A stretch of 64,000 bases of DNA from Pseudomonas helmanticensis (GTDB lineage: Bacteria > Pseudomonadota > Gammaproteobacteria > Pseudomonadales > Pseudomonadaceae), in NCBI RefSeq assembly GCF_900182985.1, contig NZ_FXUY01000001.1, positions 1,984,001 through 2,048,000 on the forward strand, in the 5' to 3' direction. Shown here one piece after another: positions 19,191-27,481 of the stretch (positions are counted from its first letter, which is position 1; each line of letters begins with the position of its first letter). The translations under genes and the position numbers were made by a program. Below the pieces are notes generated by a model, which saw only the letters and a list, made by a program, of their open reading frames with translations, did no database searches and had not been told where the DNA came from.

Positions 19191-20321
19191 ATGCGCAAAC
19201 TTTTGTACCTGACATTTTCCATGGCCATCGTGGCCGTCCTGACCACCTACGCCATGTGGGCGGCAGACCGGCCGGCGGGCCATTACCTGTCGGACCTGCG
19301 CATCAAACTGGCGGTCGATGAGGGCACGCCTGCCGACCGCGGCAACCTGCTGGGCATCCAGCCCGAACTGTTCCCCACCGACTATCAAAGCCCCGAACGC
19401 CTGCACCGCAAACTCGCGGCGTATCTGCAACAGGCTCAGGATCAAGGCTTGTTGAACGAGAAAACCGTAGTGGTGTTGCCGGAGCATGTCGGCACGTGGC
19501 TGATGATCAGCGGCGAGAAAGACGAGCTGTATCAGGCGCCGACCCTCGCCGAAGCGATGAACTGGCTGGCCGCGAGCAACCCGCTGTTGTTCGCCCGTGC
19601 CTGGCTCAGCGCCAAGGGCAATAGTCGTCTCGATGACGCCCATCTACGTATGAAATCCAAGGCGATGGCCAAGGATTATCAGGCGCTGTTCGGTGGCTTG
19701 GCCAAGGAATTTCATGTGACGCTGGTGGCCGGCTCGATCGTCTTGCCGGAGCCAAGCATTCGCGATGGCCAGCTCAAACCCGGCAGCGGCGCACTGTTCA
19801 ACAGCAGCGTGGTGTTTGGTCGCGATGGCGTGCCGTTGGGGCAACCGCAGCGGCAGATGCACCCGATCTTCGATCAACGCGATGTGATCGAGGGCGAAGA
19901 TCAACACGCGATCAACGTCGTCGACACGCCCGCCGGGCGCTTGGGCATCCTCATCGGCAGTGACAGCTGGTATCCGGACAATTACCGCAAACTCAACGAG
20001 CAAGGTGCGCAACTGGTCGCGGTGCCGGCGTTCGTGGTGGGTCATGGCGTGTGGAATCAACCGTGGGGCGGCTATAAAGGTTCGAGCACGCCGGGCTCGG
20101 TCAGCCTCAAGCCCGGTGAAGTCAGTGAAGGCCAGGCCTGGCATCGCCTGACCCTCACTGCGCAGCCGCCGAGCAGTCGCGCGATCGCTGGCGTGAGCGT
20201 GTTCCTGCGCGGGCAGTTCTGGGACAAGTCGAGTTCCGGGCAAAGCTTTCTCAGCAGCAACGGCCAGCAGTTTGCCGACGGCGAAGCGCGTGGCGCGCGT
20301 TTGCTGAATGTCTGGTTGTAA
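19191..20321 (+). CDS. Membrane-anchored nitrilase-fold protein lacking catalytic Lys and Cys
   Basis: A 376-residue protein with one N-terminal membrane segment (residues about 5-24) and a carbon-nitrogen hydrolase domain outside the cytoplasm. Of the Glu-Lys-Cys triad only Glu 98 (VVVLPEHVG) remains. The position of Lys is Gln 222 (QRQMHPIF), and where the catalytic Cys should be the sequence reads GILIGSDSWYPD, with Gly 256 in its place. Neighbouring strands are well kept, so this looks like a stable pseudoenzyme rather than decay. The ATG at 19191 is preferred over 19125. The AraC-type gene follows after 3 bp, so the two are cotranscribed. Confidence 0.82.
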   Translation: MRKLLYLTFSMAIVAVLTTYAMWAADRPAGHYLSDLRIKLAVDEGTPADRGNLLGIQPELFPTDYQSPERLHRKLAAYLQQAQDQGLLNEKTVVVLPEHVGTWLMISGEKDELYQAPTLAEAMNWLAASNPLLFARAWLSAKGNSRLDDAHLRMKSKAMAKDYQALFGGLAKEFHVTLVAGSIVLPEPSIRDGQLKPGSGALFNSSVVFGRDGVPLGQPQRQMHPIFDQRDVIEGEDQHAINVVDTPAGRLGILIGSDSWYPDNYRKLNEQGAQLVAVPAFVVGHGVWNQPWGGYKGSSTPGSVSLKPGEVSEGQAWHRLTLTAQPPSSRAIAGVSVFLRGQFWDKSSSGQSFLSSNGQQFADGEARGARLLNVWL

Positions 20322-20324
20322 ATC

Positions 20325-21365
20325 ATGAAACCGCTGCCGATGCGCCTTGGCGATTTGTCGGTGGGTTTCGTTCACAGCCTCGCCGACGCGGTGCGCAGCC
20401 ATGCTGCCGATCCGCAGCCGCTGCTTGAGCAATACGGCCTCGATGCCGCCCGTCTGGCCGAGGCCGGGGCACGATTGTCGATTCCGCGTTACATGCGCCT
20501 GGGGCACGCGGCGATCCAGCTGACCGAAGACCCGGCGTTGGGCCTGCGAATGGGCCAACTGAGTCGCCTCAGCCAGGCCGGACTGGCCGGGGTCACCGCC
20601 GCGCAAGCGCCGACCGTGCGCGAAGCCGCCCGTTGCCTGATCCGTTTCGAACCACTGTACGGCTCCAACTATCGCGGGCAGTCGAGCTTTCACGAAGATG
20701 CCAACGGCGCATGGCTGCGTTTCTATTCGATCAGCCCGTACAACGCCTACAACCGCTTTGTGGTGGATTCGATCATTGCCGGCTGGTTGCAGCAGCTGTC
20801 CAGCGTCAGTCGCGAAACGCTGCGCGCTGAACGCATCGAAATCGAATTCGCCGAGCCGGATTACCGCGAAGCGTACGCGGTGCTGGGGGATTGCCCGATC
20901 CTGTTCGGCGCCGAACGTAATCAACTACGCCTGAGCCTGAACAGCCTCGCGCAACGCAACCCCGAACACTGCCCAAGCACCTGGCGGCATCTGCTGCAAT
21001 TGTGTGAGCGCGAACTGGAACAGCTGACGCGCACCCGCAGCCTGCGCGAACGCATCACGCAATTGCTCGGGCCGTTGCTCAATGGTGGTCGCGAACCGGA
21101 TCTGGAGGAAGTGGCGGCACGCCTGAAGCTGCCAACCTGGACACTGCGGCGCAAACTGGCCGAGGAAGGCACGCAGTTTCGCGCGATCCTCAACGACACT
21201 CGCCGTGATCTGGCGATGACCTACATTCGCGACACCGAACTGGCATTCGGTGAGATCGCTTATCTGCTCGGCTTTGCTTCAGCCGAAGCTTTCCAGCGAG
21301 CGTTCAAGCGCTGGACGGGACAGACACCCGGCGAATTTCGTCGCAGCCATCGCCAGACGGCATAG
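20325..21365 (+). CDS. AraC-family transcriptional regulator
   Basis: A 346-residue regulator: residues 1 to about 215 form the arabinose-binding-like domain found in OruR/ArgR-like AraC proteins (LLEQYGLDAARLAEAGARLSI). Residues about 245-340 form the double helix-turn-helix (LEEVAARLKLPTWTLRRKLAEEG, FGEIAYLLGFASAEAFQRAFKRWTGQTP). It begins 3 bp after the stop of the nitrilase-like gene, suggesting translational coupling and a shared function. No target operon is evident. Confidence 0.88.
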   Translation: MKPLPMRLGDLSVGFVHSLADAVRSHAADPQPLLEQYGLDAARLAEAGARLSIPRYMRLGHAAIQLTEDPALGLRMGQLSRLSQAGLAGVTAAQAPTVREAARCLIRFEPLYGSNYRGQSSFHEDANGAWLRFYSISPYNAYNRFVVDSIIAGWLQQLSSVSRETLRAERIEIEFAEPDYREAYAVLGDCPILFGAERNQLRLSLNSLAQRNPEHCPSTWRHLLQLCERELEQLTRTRSLRERITQLLGPLLNGGREPDLEEVAARLKLPTWTLRRKLAEEGTQFRAILNDTRRDLAMTYIRDTELAFGEIAYLLGFASAEAFQRAFKRWTGQTPGEFRRSHRQTA

Positions 21366-21381
21366 GGCTACAAGCTAAAGC

Positions 21382-21468
21382 TCACAGCTCGGTGGCGTCT
21401 TCCGCAGGTTCCGGTTGATCCAGTTCAAAGGCCTGGAATTCGAGCAGCTCTTCTTGATAGTCATCCAT
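21382..21468 (-). CDS. 28-residue acidic small protein
   Basis: The open frame MDDYQEELLEFQAFELDQP... ends EDATEL. It is preceded by the strong ribosome site AGGGGGAT with 6-7 bp spacing to the ATG, and it lies convergent to the AraC gene, 16 bp away. The codon pattern and the Shine-Dalgarno support translation. The composition (9 acidic residues) suggests an amphipathic helix with a disordered tail. I recall similar short proteins in other pseudomonads, but I cannot check this. Function unknown. Confidence 0.6.
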   Translation of the reverse strand: MDDYQEELLEFQAFELDQPEPAEDATEL

Positions 21469-21642
21469 TGCGTAATCCCCCTGCTGCTCTCTTGAATGGG
21501 CCTGAGCAAATGCCCAGTGCCTCGAGCATAAACTGCCCGTATGAAGGAAAAGTGAAACCCGGCCTTCATCAATAAAACGTAGCAGGTGGTCAGGAATTTA
21601 TCGCGGGATTTTTGTCAGGGGAATGTAAAGAAATTTTCCCAG

Positions 21643-21724
21643 GTAGGAGCTGCCGCAGGCTGCGATCTTTTGATCCTGGTTTTTAAATCAAGATCAACAG
21701 ATCGCAGCCTGCGGCAGCTCCTAC
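21643..21724. repeat. REP doublet (GTAGGAGCTGCCGCAGGCTGCGATC type)
   Basis: Near-perfect inverted arms around TTTTAAAT. It is the last REP doublet before a 16.6-kb stretch without any. Confidence 0.85.
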
Positions 21725-21739
21725 AGGGATCAGGCGGGA

Positions 21740-22588
21740 TTACTGGCCTGAGGATGGCATCGCCGGAATCGGCTCGGAGGGCGGCGGGATGTCCGGATTG
21801 ACCGGTGGTGTGATGGTTTCCGTGGCCGGTGCAGGCTCGGCACTCGGCGCGGGAGTGATCGGCGCCGACTCCGCTGGCGGTACAACCGGCTCGGAAATCA
21901 CGGGGGCCACTTCAGCAGGTGCCGGCGCCGGTTCTGCAGCAGGTGCAGGCGCGGGAGTCGCGGCCGGCTCGGCGGCGGGTGTCGGCGTCAGTGGCGCAGG
22001 CTTCGGTTCCGGCATCCCCAAATCGGCCTTGGGTTTCTCTTCGATGTGCGCAGCCTTCTTCGCATCAGCCGGCAGGAACTGCTCGACCAAGGTGAAAAAG
22101 CGCTCGTAGAACTTCTGCGAAATCACCGTTTCACTGGCAACCTTGACCATCGAATCGTCCGACGAGCCGATCGGCATCGACACCGAACCCAATACGCCGA
22201 CACCCAGGCTGGCCGAGTTATTGGTCTTCTTCAGCGCGTAGCGATCCTGCAGGGCGTTGGCGAACATCGTCGCGTGATGCTTGCCGCTGCTGTCTTCGGC
22301 GCAGACCACGTTGAAGCTGATCTCAAGGTGCGTATCGCCGGTCTGCTGGAAGCTCTTGTGGCCACTGACCAGTTTCGGGTCACTGCTGGTGATGATGTAA
22401 CCCTGACTGAGCAATGCGCGCCGGGCAGCTTCGCAACTGGCAGTATCGGCCACCGGGTAATTGCGCGAAAACATACCGGAGTCGTCGAAATTCTCATGCT
22501 CATACATCGGCTTGTCTTTCGAACAGCCGGCGACAGCAGCCACCAACAACGCCAACCCGACAACACGCAAGGGAGTGGAAATCAACAT
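21740..22588 (-). CDS. DUF2242-type lipoprotein with Pro/Ala-rich tail
   Basis: A 282-residue lipoprotein: signal peptide with lipobox VAGC (Cys 22), a folded domain to about residue 175 (FSRNYPVADTASCEAARRALLSQGY, TVISQKFYERFFTLVEQFL) resembling DUF2242, then a long low-complexity tail of Pro, Ala and Glu (repeated PAPAAEPA). The residue after the lipid-anchored Cys is Ser, which fits outer-membrane sorting. The tail may span periplasm or contact peptidoglycan. No operon partner is present and the function is unknown. Confidence 0.8.
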   Translation of the reverse strand: MLISTPLRVVGLALLVAAVAGCSKDKPMYEHENFDDSGMFSRNYPVADTASCEAARRALLSQGYIITSSDPKLVSGHKSFQQTGDTHLEISFNVVCAEDSSGKHHATMFANALQDRYALKKTNNSASLGVGVLGSVSMPIGSSDDSMVKVASETVISQKFYERFFTLVEQFLPADAKKAAHIEEKPKADLGMPEPKPAPLTPTPAAEPAATPAPAPAAEPAPAPAEVAPVISEPVVPPAESAPITPAPSAEPAPATETITPPVNPDIPPPSEPIPAMPSSGQ

Positions 22589-22680
22589 TAAACATCCTGA
22601 GGGAAAACAGTCCGGGGCGTATTGTGCAACAGATCGCGGCCCTGCGGAGTACGGATTAGTGTCTTAAAACGCTTACAACT

Positions 22681-23580
22681 CTATCGACCATCCTTTGCGG
22701 GAAAAAGTCGCTGCGAAATATGATCGATGAACACCCGCAGTTTGGCCGCGGCATGGCGACTTGATGGCCACAATACCCAAAACTGCCCGTCATGCTCCAC
22801 ATATGCATCGAGCACCCGCCGCAATCGACCTTGGCGGACCGCCTCGGCGACCATGAAATCCGGCAGACAGGCAATCCCCATCCCGGCCAACGCCGCGTGG
22901 CTCACCGCCTCGATCGACGTGCTGACCAGCCGCGTCGGCAAAACCGGCTCTGCGCTCCCTTCCTCGCGCCGCAAGGGCCACGCTTCGAGTTTTCCGGTGG
23001 CGTGAAAGGTGTGGCGCAGGCAAGCGTGATCAGCCAGATCGGCCGGAATCTGCGGCGCGCCGTGCTGATCGAGATAAACGGCACTGGCCACCAGCACCAG
23101 ATGAAACTCGCCCAACGGTCGCGCCATCAGTCGCGAATCTTTCGGCTTGCCCGTGCGAATCACCGCGTCGAAGCCCTCGTCGACGACATCGACCATGCGA
23201 TCGGTGAGATCGAGGTCCAGCTCGATCTGCGGGTACAACGCCATGAACTCGATCAGGACCGGCATCACTAGGTCATGCACCTGCGGCAGGCTGATGCGCA
23301 ATTTGCCGTGGGGCGCCGAGGCGGCGTTGCACAACTCGAACTCGGCGGCTTCGACCTCCGCCAGAATCTTCCGGCAGCGCTCCAGAAACAACGCCCCCTC
23401 TGCGGTGAGGGTGATGCTGCGGGTGCTGCGATGAAACAGCCGCACACCGAGCCGCGCCTCCAGACGCGCAATACTCTTGCCGATCGCCGACGACGAAACC
23501 CCTTGCAGGCGCCCGGCCTCGGTAAAACTCCGGGTTTCGGCGGCCTGTACGAACACTGAAATACTGCCGAGGCTGTCCAT
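22681..23580 (-). CDS. LysR-family transcriptional regulator
   Basis: A 299-residue LysR protein of the CrgA/DmlR-like subgroup (LGSISVFVQAAETRSFTEAGRL, SSSAIGKSIARLEARLGVRLFHRSTRS). The ATG at 23580 is chosen because GGAG lies 6-9 bp upstream; 23628 would add 16 residues. It is divergent from the MFS gene at 23702 with a 121-bp gap, so it probably regulates that pump. The effector is unknown. Confidence 0.88.
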   Translation of the reverse strand: MDSLGSISVFVQAAETRSFTEAGRLQGVSSSAIGKSIARLEARLGVRLFHRSTRSITLTAEGALFLERCRKILAEVEAAEFELCNAASAPHGKLRISLPQVHDLVMPVLIEFMALYPQIELDLDLTDRMVDVVDEGFDAVIRTGKPKDSRLMARPLGEFHLVLVASAVYLDQHGAPQIPADLADHACLRHTFHATGKLEAWPLRREEGSAEPVLPTRLVSTSIEAVSHAALAGMGIACLPDFMVAEAVRQGRLRRVLDAYVEHDGQFWVLWPSSRHAAAKLRVFIDHISQRLFPAKDGR

Positions 23581-23701
23581 TTTCACTCCGGGATTGGCGA
23601 CATCAATGTCCGATATGTTCGGAACCATAACCGGTTTTTCCTGAATGCGCAGCGCCCTACCCTATGGCCTTCGTCTCTCCCTTCGAAATGGACGCTGGAT
23701 C

Positions 23702-24904
23702 ATGAACGATGCGCAACTCACCTCCCCACCCCTGATACAAGCCGCCGCCAACCGCGAACACCTGCCGCTGGGTGCGCTGTTGGCGCTGGCCACCGCCGGG
23801 TTCATCACGGTGCTCACCGAGGCCATGCCCGCCGGACTATTGCCCCAAATGAGCGCCGGCCTGAACGTCTCGCAGGCGCTGATCGGCCAACTGGTCACGC
23901 TCTATGCCGTCGGTTCGCTGCTCGCGGCGATTCCCCTGACCATCGCCACACGCGGCTGGCGACGACGGCCGCTGCTGTTGTCGGCCATTGGCGGATTCGC
24001 GCTGGCGAACAGTATTACCGCGCTGTCAGACCTGTACTGGCTGACGCTGATCGCGCGGTTGATTGCCGGCGTGTTTGCAGGCCTGCTCTGGGCGCTGCTG
24101 GCCGGTTACGCCAGCCGCATGGTCGCGCCCCATCTGCAAGGTCGCGCCATCACCGTCGCCATGCTCGGCGCACCGCTGGCGCTGTCGCTCGGCATACCGG
24201 CAGGCACGCTGTTAGGCACCATGGTCGGCTGGCGCCTGAGCTTTGCGATCATGACCGGGCTGACCCTGTTGCTAGTGATCTGGGTGCGCTGGCAAGTGCC
24301 GGACTTTGCCGGCGAACGTGCAGGAAAACGCCTGCCCTTGCGTCAGGTGTTCACCCTTCCCGGGGTGCGACCGGTGTTGTTCGTGACGTTGACCTACGTG
24401 GTGGCCCACAACCTTCTTTACACCTACATCGCGCCGTTTCTGCAGCCCTCGGGATTGGCAGACGACATCGACCGCGTGCTGCTGGCGTTCGGTCTCGCCT
24501 CGGTACTGAGCCTGTGGATCGTCGGTAGCCTGATTGATCGCTGGCTGCGCGAACTGGTGTTGATCAGCACAGCCCTGTTCATGCTCTCGGCGCTGACCCT
24601 GGCCGTGTGGCGCGATTCAGCCGGCGTGGTCTATGTCGCCGTGGTTGTCTGGGGGCTGGCGTTCGGGGCTATGCCGTCGCTGTTGCAGACCGCTTCGGCG
24701 AAAGCGGCGGGAGCTGCTGCCGATACGGCGCAATCAATGCTGGTGACCCTGTGGAATGTCGGGATTGCCGGCGGCGGGCTGGCGGGTGGTCTATTGCTGG
24801 ATAACCCTGGCGTTGGGGCGTTTCCGTGGATTGTCGCAGCGCTACTGGTGCTGACCCTGCTTGCAAGCCTTGCTCCTACAAGGACCGTGGTGGGAACGGA
24901 ATAA
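23702..24904 (+). CDS. MFS efflux transporter (AraJ/SotB-like)
   Basis: A 400-residue, 12-helix carrier with the DHA1-type signature regions (TEAMPAGLLPQMSAGL, IARLIAGVFAGLLWALLAGYASR, GAPLALSLGIPAGTLLG). The start at 23702 gives the normal family length. It resembles drug or sugar efflux carriers and is clearly related to the MFS at 62466-63680 in this window. It is divergent from a LysR gene that likely controls it. Substrate unknown. Confidence 0.85.
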   Translation: MNDAQLTSPPLIQAAANREHLPLGALLALATAGFITVLTEAMPAGLLPQMSAGLNVSQALIGQLVTLYAVGSLLAAIPLTIATRGWRRRPLLLSAIGGFALANSITALSDLYWLTLIARLIAGVFAGLLWALLAGYASRMVAPHLQGRAITVAMLGAPLALSLGIPAGTLLGTMVGWRLSFAIMTGLTLLLVIWVRWQVPDFAGERAGKRLPLRQVFTLPGVRPVLFVTLTYVVAHNLLYTYIAPFLQPSGLADDIDRVLLAFGLASVLSLWIVGSLIDRWLRELVLISTALFMLSALTLAVWRDSAGVVYVAVVVWGLAFGAMPSLLQTASAKAAGAAADTAQSMLVTLWNVGIAGGGLAGGLLLDNPGVGAFPWIVAALLVLTLLASLAPTRTVVGTE

Positions 24905-24935
24905 AAAAAACCCCGGCGTTGCGGCCGGGGCTTTT
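24903..24935. terminator. Bidirectional terminator between the MFS gene and ppiD
   Basis: GC-rich stem CCCCGGC/GGCCGGGG. Read on the minus strand it ends in eight T, so it is strongest for ppiD. Confidence 0.85.
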
Positions 24936-24957
24936 GGTCTTGCTGCTCAGTCAGGCA

Positions 24958-26829
24958 TCAGTAACGCTTGATTTCGGCCTGAGCTTCCAACTGCTTGCGG
25001 TACGCCGCGAAGTCTTGCTGACCCTCACGGGACGCGAGGAAGCGACGGTATTGAGCCTTCTCTTCATCGGTCGGTGCCGCTGCTTCGTTGACGCCGTTCA
25101 GGCGCACAATCATCAGACTGCCGTCCGGCAGCGTCACGTTGCTGAACGTCGGCTTGTCTTTGGCCGCCGGCTTCGGCATGCGGAACAATGCCTGCAACAC
25201 GGCCGGATCAACACCGTCCTGCGCACGGGTGGCCGCTGCGGTGGCTTTCCAGTTCTGACCGTCAACCGCCTTGTCCAGCGGCGCCTTGCCATCGCGCAGA
25301 TCAGCGATCAGCTTCTCGGCCTTGGTCTTGGCAGCAGCGCTGGCGTGCTCTTTGGTCAGCTGAGTGCGGATGGCCGCGTTCACGCTTTCCAGAGGCAGTT
25401 GCGCAGGCTTCAGGTGTTCCTTGGAGCGCAGCACGATCACGGTTTCCGGATCCAGCTCGATGGCGGTGCTGTTGGCGCCTTCATCAATCACTTCGGTGCT
25501 GAATGCTGCAGTGACCACGGCACGGTTGGCCGCAACGCCTTCACCACCTTCACGGCCGAATGGCTTGGAGGTGTGCACGGTCAGCTTCAGATCTGCCGCT
25601 GGCTGGGCCAGGTCAGACGCTTCGAACGCAGAGTCTTCCAATTGCTTGGTCGCCTCGACGAAACGCTGCTCGACCTGCGCGGCTTTCAGCTCGCGGGTCA
25701 GCTTGTCTTTCAGGCTGGCCAGTGTCGGCACTTCCGGCGCTTCGACACCCAGCAGCTTGATCAGGTGGAAACCGAAGTCGGTGCGAACCGGCGCGGAAAC
25801 CTGATCTTTATTCAGCGAGTACAAGGCTTTTTCGAAAGCTGGATCGTAAACGCCAGGACCTGCATAACCGAGGTCACCGCCATTGTTGGCCGAGCCCGGG
25901 TCCTGCGAGAACTCTTTGGCCAGCGCTTCGAATTTCTCGCCCTTGGCCAGACGCGCCTCGACTTCTTCGATTTTCGCCTTGGCCTGAGCTTCGGTGGTCT
26001 TGTCGTTCACTTCGATCAGGATGTGCGCGGCACGACGCTGTTCCGACAGGTTGGCGATCTCTTTCTGATACGCCGCCTGCAGGTCTTCGTCCTTGACCGC
26101 AACCTGGTCGAAGAACGACGACTTCTTCAGCTCGAGGTAATCGATGACCACTTGATCAGGGGTCATGAATTCCTTGGCGTGTTCGTCGTAGTAAGCCTTG
26201 ACCTCATCGTCGGTCAGCTTCACCGCAGCCGGATCGGCCTTGATGTTCAGGGTGGCGAAATCGCGGGTCTGTTTTTCCAGACGGGCGAAAGCCAGCACTT
26301 CGGCGTCAGTGACGAAACCGCTGCCCGCTACACCGGCACGCAGTTGGCCGATCAGCATTTCCTGAGCCAGCATCTGGCGGAATTGCATGCGGCTGTAACC
26401 CAGTTGACGGATTACCTGATCGAAACGCTCGGAGCTGAACTTGCCGTCAACCTGGAATTCAGGCGTCAGCAGGATCACTTGGTCCAACGCGCCTTCGGAG
26501 AAAGCGAACTTCGATTGTTCAGCGCCTTGCAACAGCAGCTTGCGATCAATCAGACCTTTGAGGGCAGATTCGCGGAGCATTTTTTCGTCGAGCAAGGAAG
26601 CATCGAAGTCCTTGCCCAGCTGTTGCATCAGCTGACGGCGTTGCATGTCAACGGCCTGGCTCAGCTCGTTCTGGCTGATTTCTTCACCATTGACCTTGGC
26701 CGCTTCGTTCGTGTGCGTCGTGGCCTTGAAAATGGCGTCGAAACCGGTCAGGGCCATCAGTGCAACGATGACCCCAATAATGGTCTTGGCAATCCAGCCT
26801 TGTGAATTGTCCCTGATATTCTGCAGCAT
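24958..26829 (-). CDS. ppiD: Periplasmic folding factor PpiD (SurA_N and parvulin domains)
   Basis: A 623-residue inner-membrane-anchored chaperone that helps proteins leaving the Sec translocon. One membrane helix (residues about 12-33, IAKTIIGVIVALMALTGF) is followed by a SurA-like N-terminal chaperone region and one parvulin domain at about 265-355 (AAHILIEV, GGDLGYAGPGVYDPAFEKAL, FGFHLIKLL). The C-terminal region carries further parvulin-like sequence without clear active-site features. Length and position after hupB match the conserved Pseudomonas order lon-hupB-tRNA-ppiD. Confidence 0.93.
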   Translation of the reverse strand: MLQNIRDNSQGWIAKTIIGVIVALMALTGFDAIFKATTHTNEAAKVNGEEISQNELSQAVDMQRRQLMQQLGKDFDASLLDEKMLRESALKGLIDRKLLLQGAEQSKFAFSEGALDQVILLTPEFQVDGKFSSERFDQVIRQLGYSRMQFRQMLAQEMLIGQLRAGVAGSGFVTDAEVLAFARLEKQTRDFATLNIKADPAAVKLTDDEVKAYYDEHAKEFMTPDQVVIDYLELKKSSFFDQVAVKDEDLQAAYQKEIANLSEQRRAAHILIEVNDKTTEAQAKAKIEEVEARLAKGEKFEALAKEFSQDPGSANNGGDLGYAGPGVYDPAFEKALYSLNKDQVSAPVRTDFGFHLIKLLGVEAPEVPTLASLKDKLTRELKAAQVEQRFVEATKQLEDSAFEASDLAQPAADLKLTVHTSKPFGREGGEGVAANRAVVTAAFSTEVIDEGANSTAIELDPETVIVLRSKEHLKPAQLPLESVNAAIRTQLTKEHASAAAKTKAEKLIADLRDGKAPLDKAVDGQNWKATAAATRAQDGVDPAVLQALFRMPKPAAKDKPTFSNVTLPDGSLMIVRLNGVNEAAAPTDEEKAQYRRFLASREGQQDFAAYRKQLEAQAEIKRY

Positions 26830-26898
26830 GCGTCCCCCAGAAACGGTTGAACTTCAAAAATTAGGCAACCGTGGAGCGTGGGTAGAATCCGGATAGAA

Positions 26899-26926
26899 GA
26901 AAGGCGCATCCGAGGATGCGCCTTCT
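26899..26926 (-). terminator. Terminator between the tRNA remnant and ppiD
   Basis: Stem AAGGCGCATCC/GGATGCGCCTT with loop TC or GA, followed on the minus strand by TTTC. It may also work in the other direction. Confidence 0.7.
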
Positions 26927-26932
26927 CGTAAC

Positions 26933-27008
26933 TGGCGGAGCGGACAGGGCTCGAACCCTCGATCCCGGCGTTACAGGCAGCTGTTTCAGCGACCTGCTCT
27001 ACCGCTCC
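26933..27008 (-). pseudogene. Degenerate tRNA-Asp-like gene with GTA anticodon
   Basis: 76 nt with a perfect acceptor stem (GGAGCGG/CCGCTCC), discriminator G and encoded CCA, clearly the tRNA-Asp acceptor sequence. Inside it is damaged. The anticodon loop reads CTGTAAC (GTA, Tyr-type) where tRNA-Asp has CTGTCAC (GTC). The anticodon stem GCTGC/GCCGG has two mismatches. The D arm is rearranged, the T stem has an A-G mismatch and two G-T pairs, and the variable loop is one base short. It lies where pseudomonads carry intact tRNA genes between hupB and ppiD. I read it as a tRNA-Asp pseudogene; a functional unusual tRNA is unlikely. Confidence 0.7.
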
Positions 27009-27060
27009 GCTGCCAAGTCAGGGATGACCCCGACCCGGATGGGTAAAAACTTGTAACGAC

Positions 27061-27333
27061 TTAGTTGACCGCTTCTTTCAGTGCTTTACCGGCTTTGAAA
27101 CCTGGTTTTTTAGCAGCAGCGATCTGCAGCGTCTTGCCGGTCTGTGGGTTACGACCAACGCGAGCTGGACGATCAGTCACGGAGAAAGTACCGAAACCAA
27201 CCAGAACAACGGAGTCGCCAGCCTTGAGAGCGCCAGTGACGGATTCGATTACAGCGTCCAGCGCACGGCCAGCAGCAGCTTTCGGGATATCAGCGGATGC
27301 AGCGATAGCATCAATCAGTTCCGACTTGTTCAC
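27061..27333 (-). CDS. hupB: Nucleoid protein HU, beta subunit
   Basis: A 90-residue DNA-bending protein of the HU family: N-terminal helices ([25 protein letters not shown]), beta arm with [25 protein letters not shown] and the DNA-intercalating Pro in RNPQTG, and C-terminal [15 protein letters not shown]. It starts with GTG, preceded by AAGGGGA. It lies directly downstream of lon on the same strand, the usual order in gammaproteobacteria. Confidence 0.96.
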   Translation of the reverse strand: MNKSELIDAIAASADIPKAAAGRALDAVIESVTGALKAGDSVVLVGFGTFSVTDRPARVGRNPQTGKTLQIAAAKKPGFKAGKALKEAVN

Positions 27334-27481
27334 TCTAAGTCCCCTTATATCTATTTTGAGATGATTCTAAGTTTTTTGGTGAAAGCAAAAACGAGTGCTG
27401 AATGGCCTACAGACACTTAAGAGCCGCTTTATAACAAGGGCTCTAAAAAGCTGTCAAGGAAGCCCCCCAGGCAAAAACGTA

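Noticed and set aside
21375-21572. A 65-codon minus-strand frame after the AraC gene
   Set aside because: It is in a different frame from the 28-residue protein, lacks a ribosome site and has no coherent composition.
26933-27008. Functional tRNA-Tyr or tRNA-Sec
   Set aside because: tRNA-Tyr and tRNA-Sec have long variable arms and different acceptor stems. This one has the Asp acceptor stem and broken internal stems.
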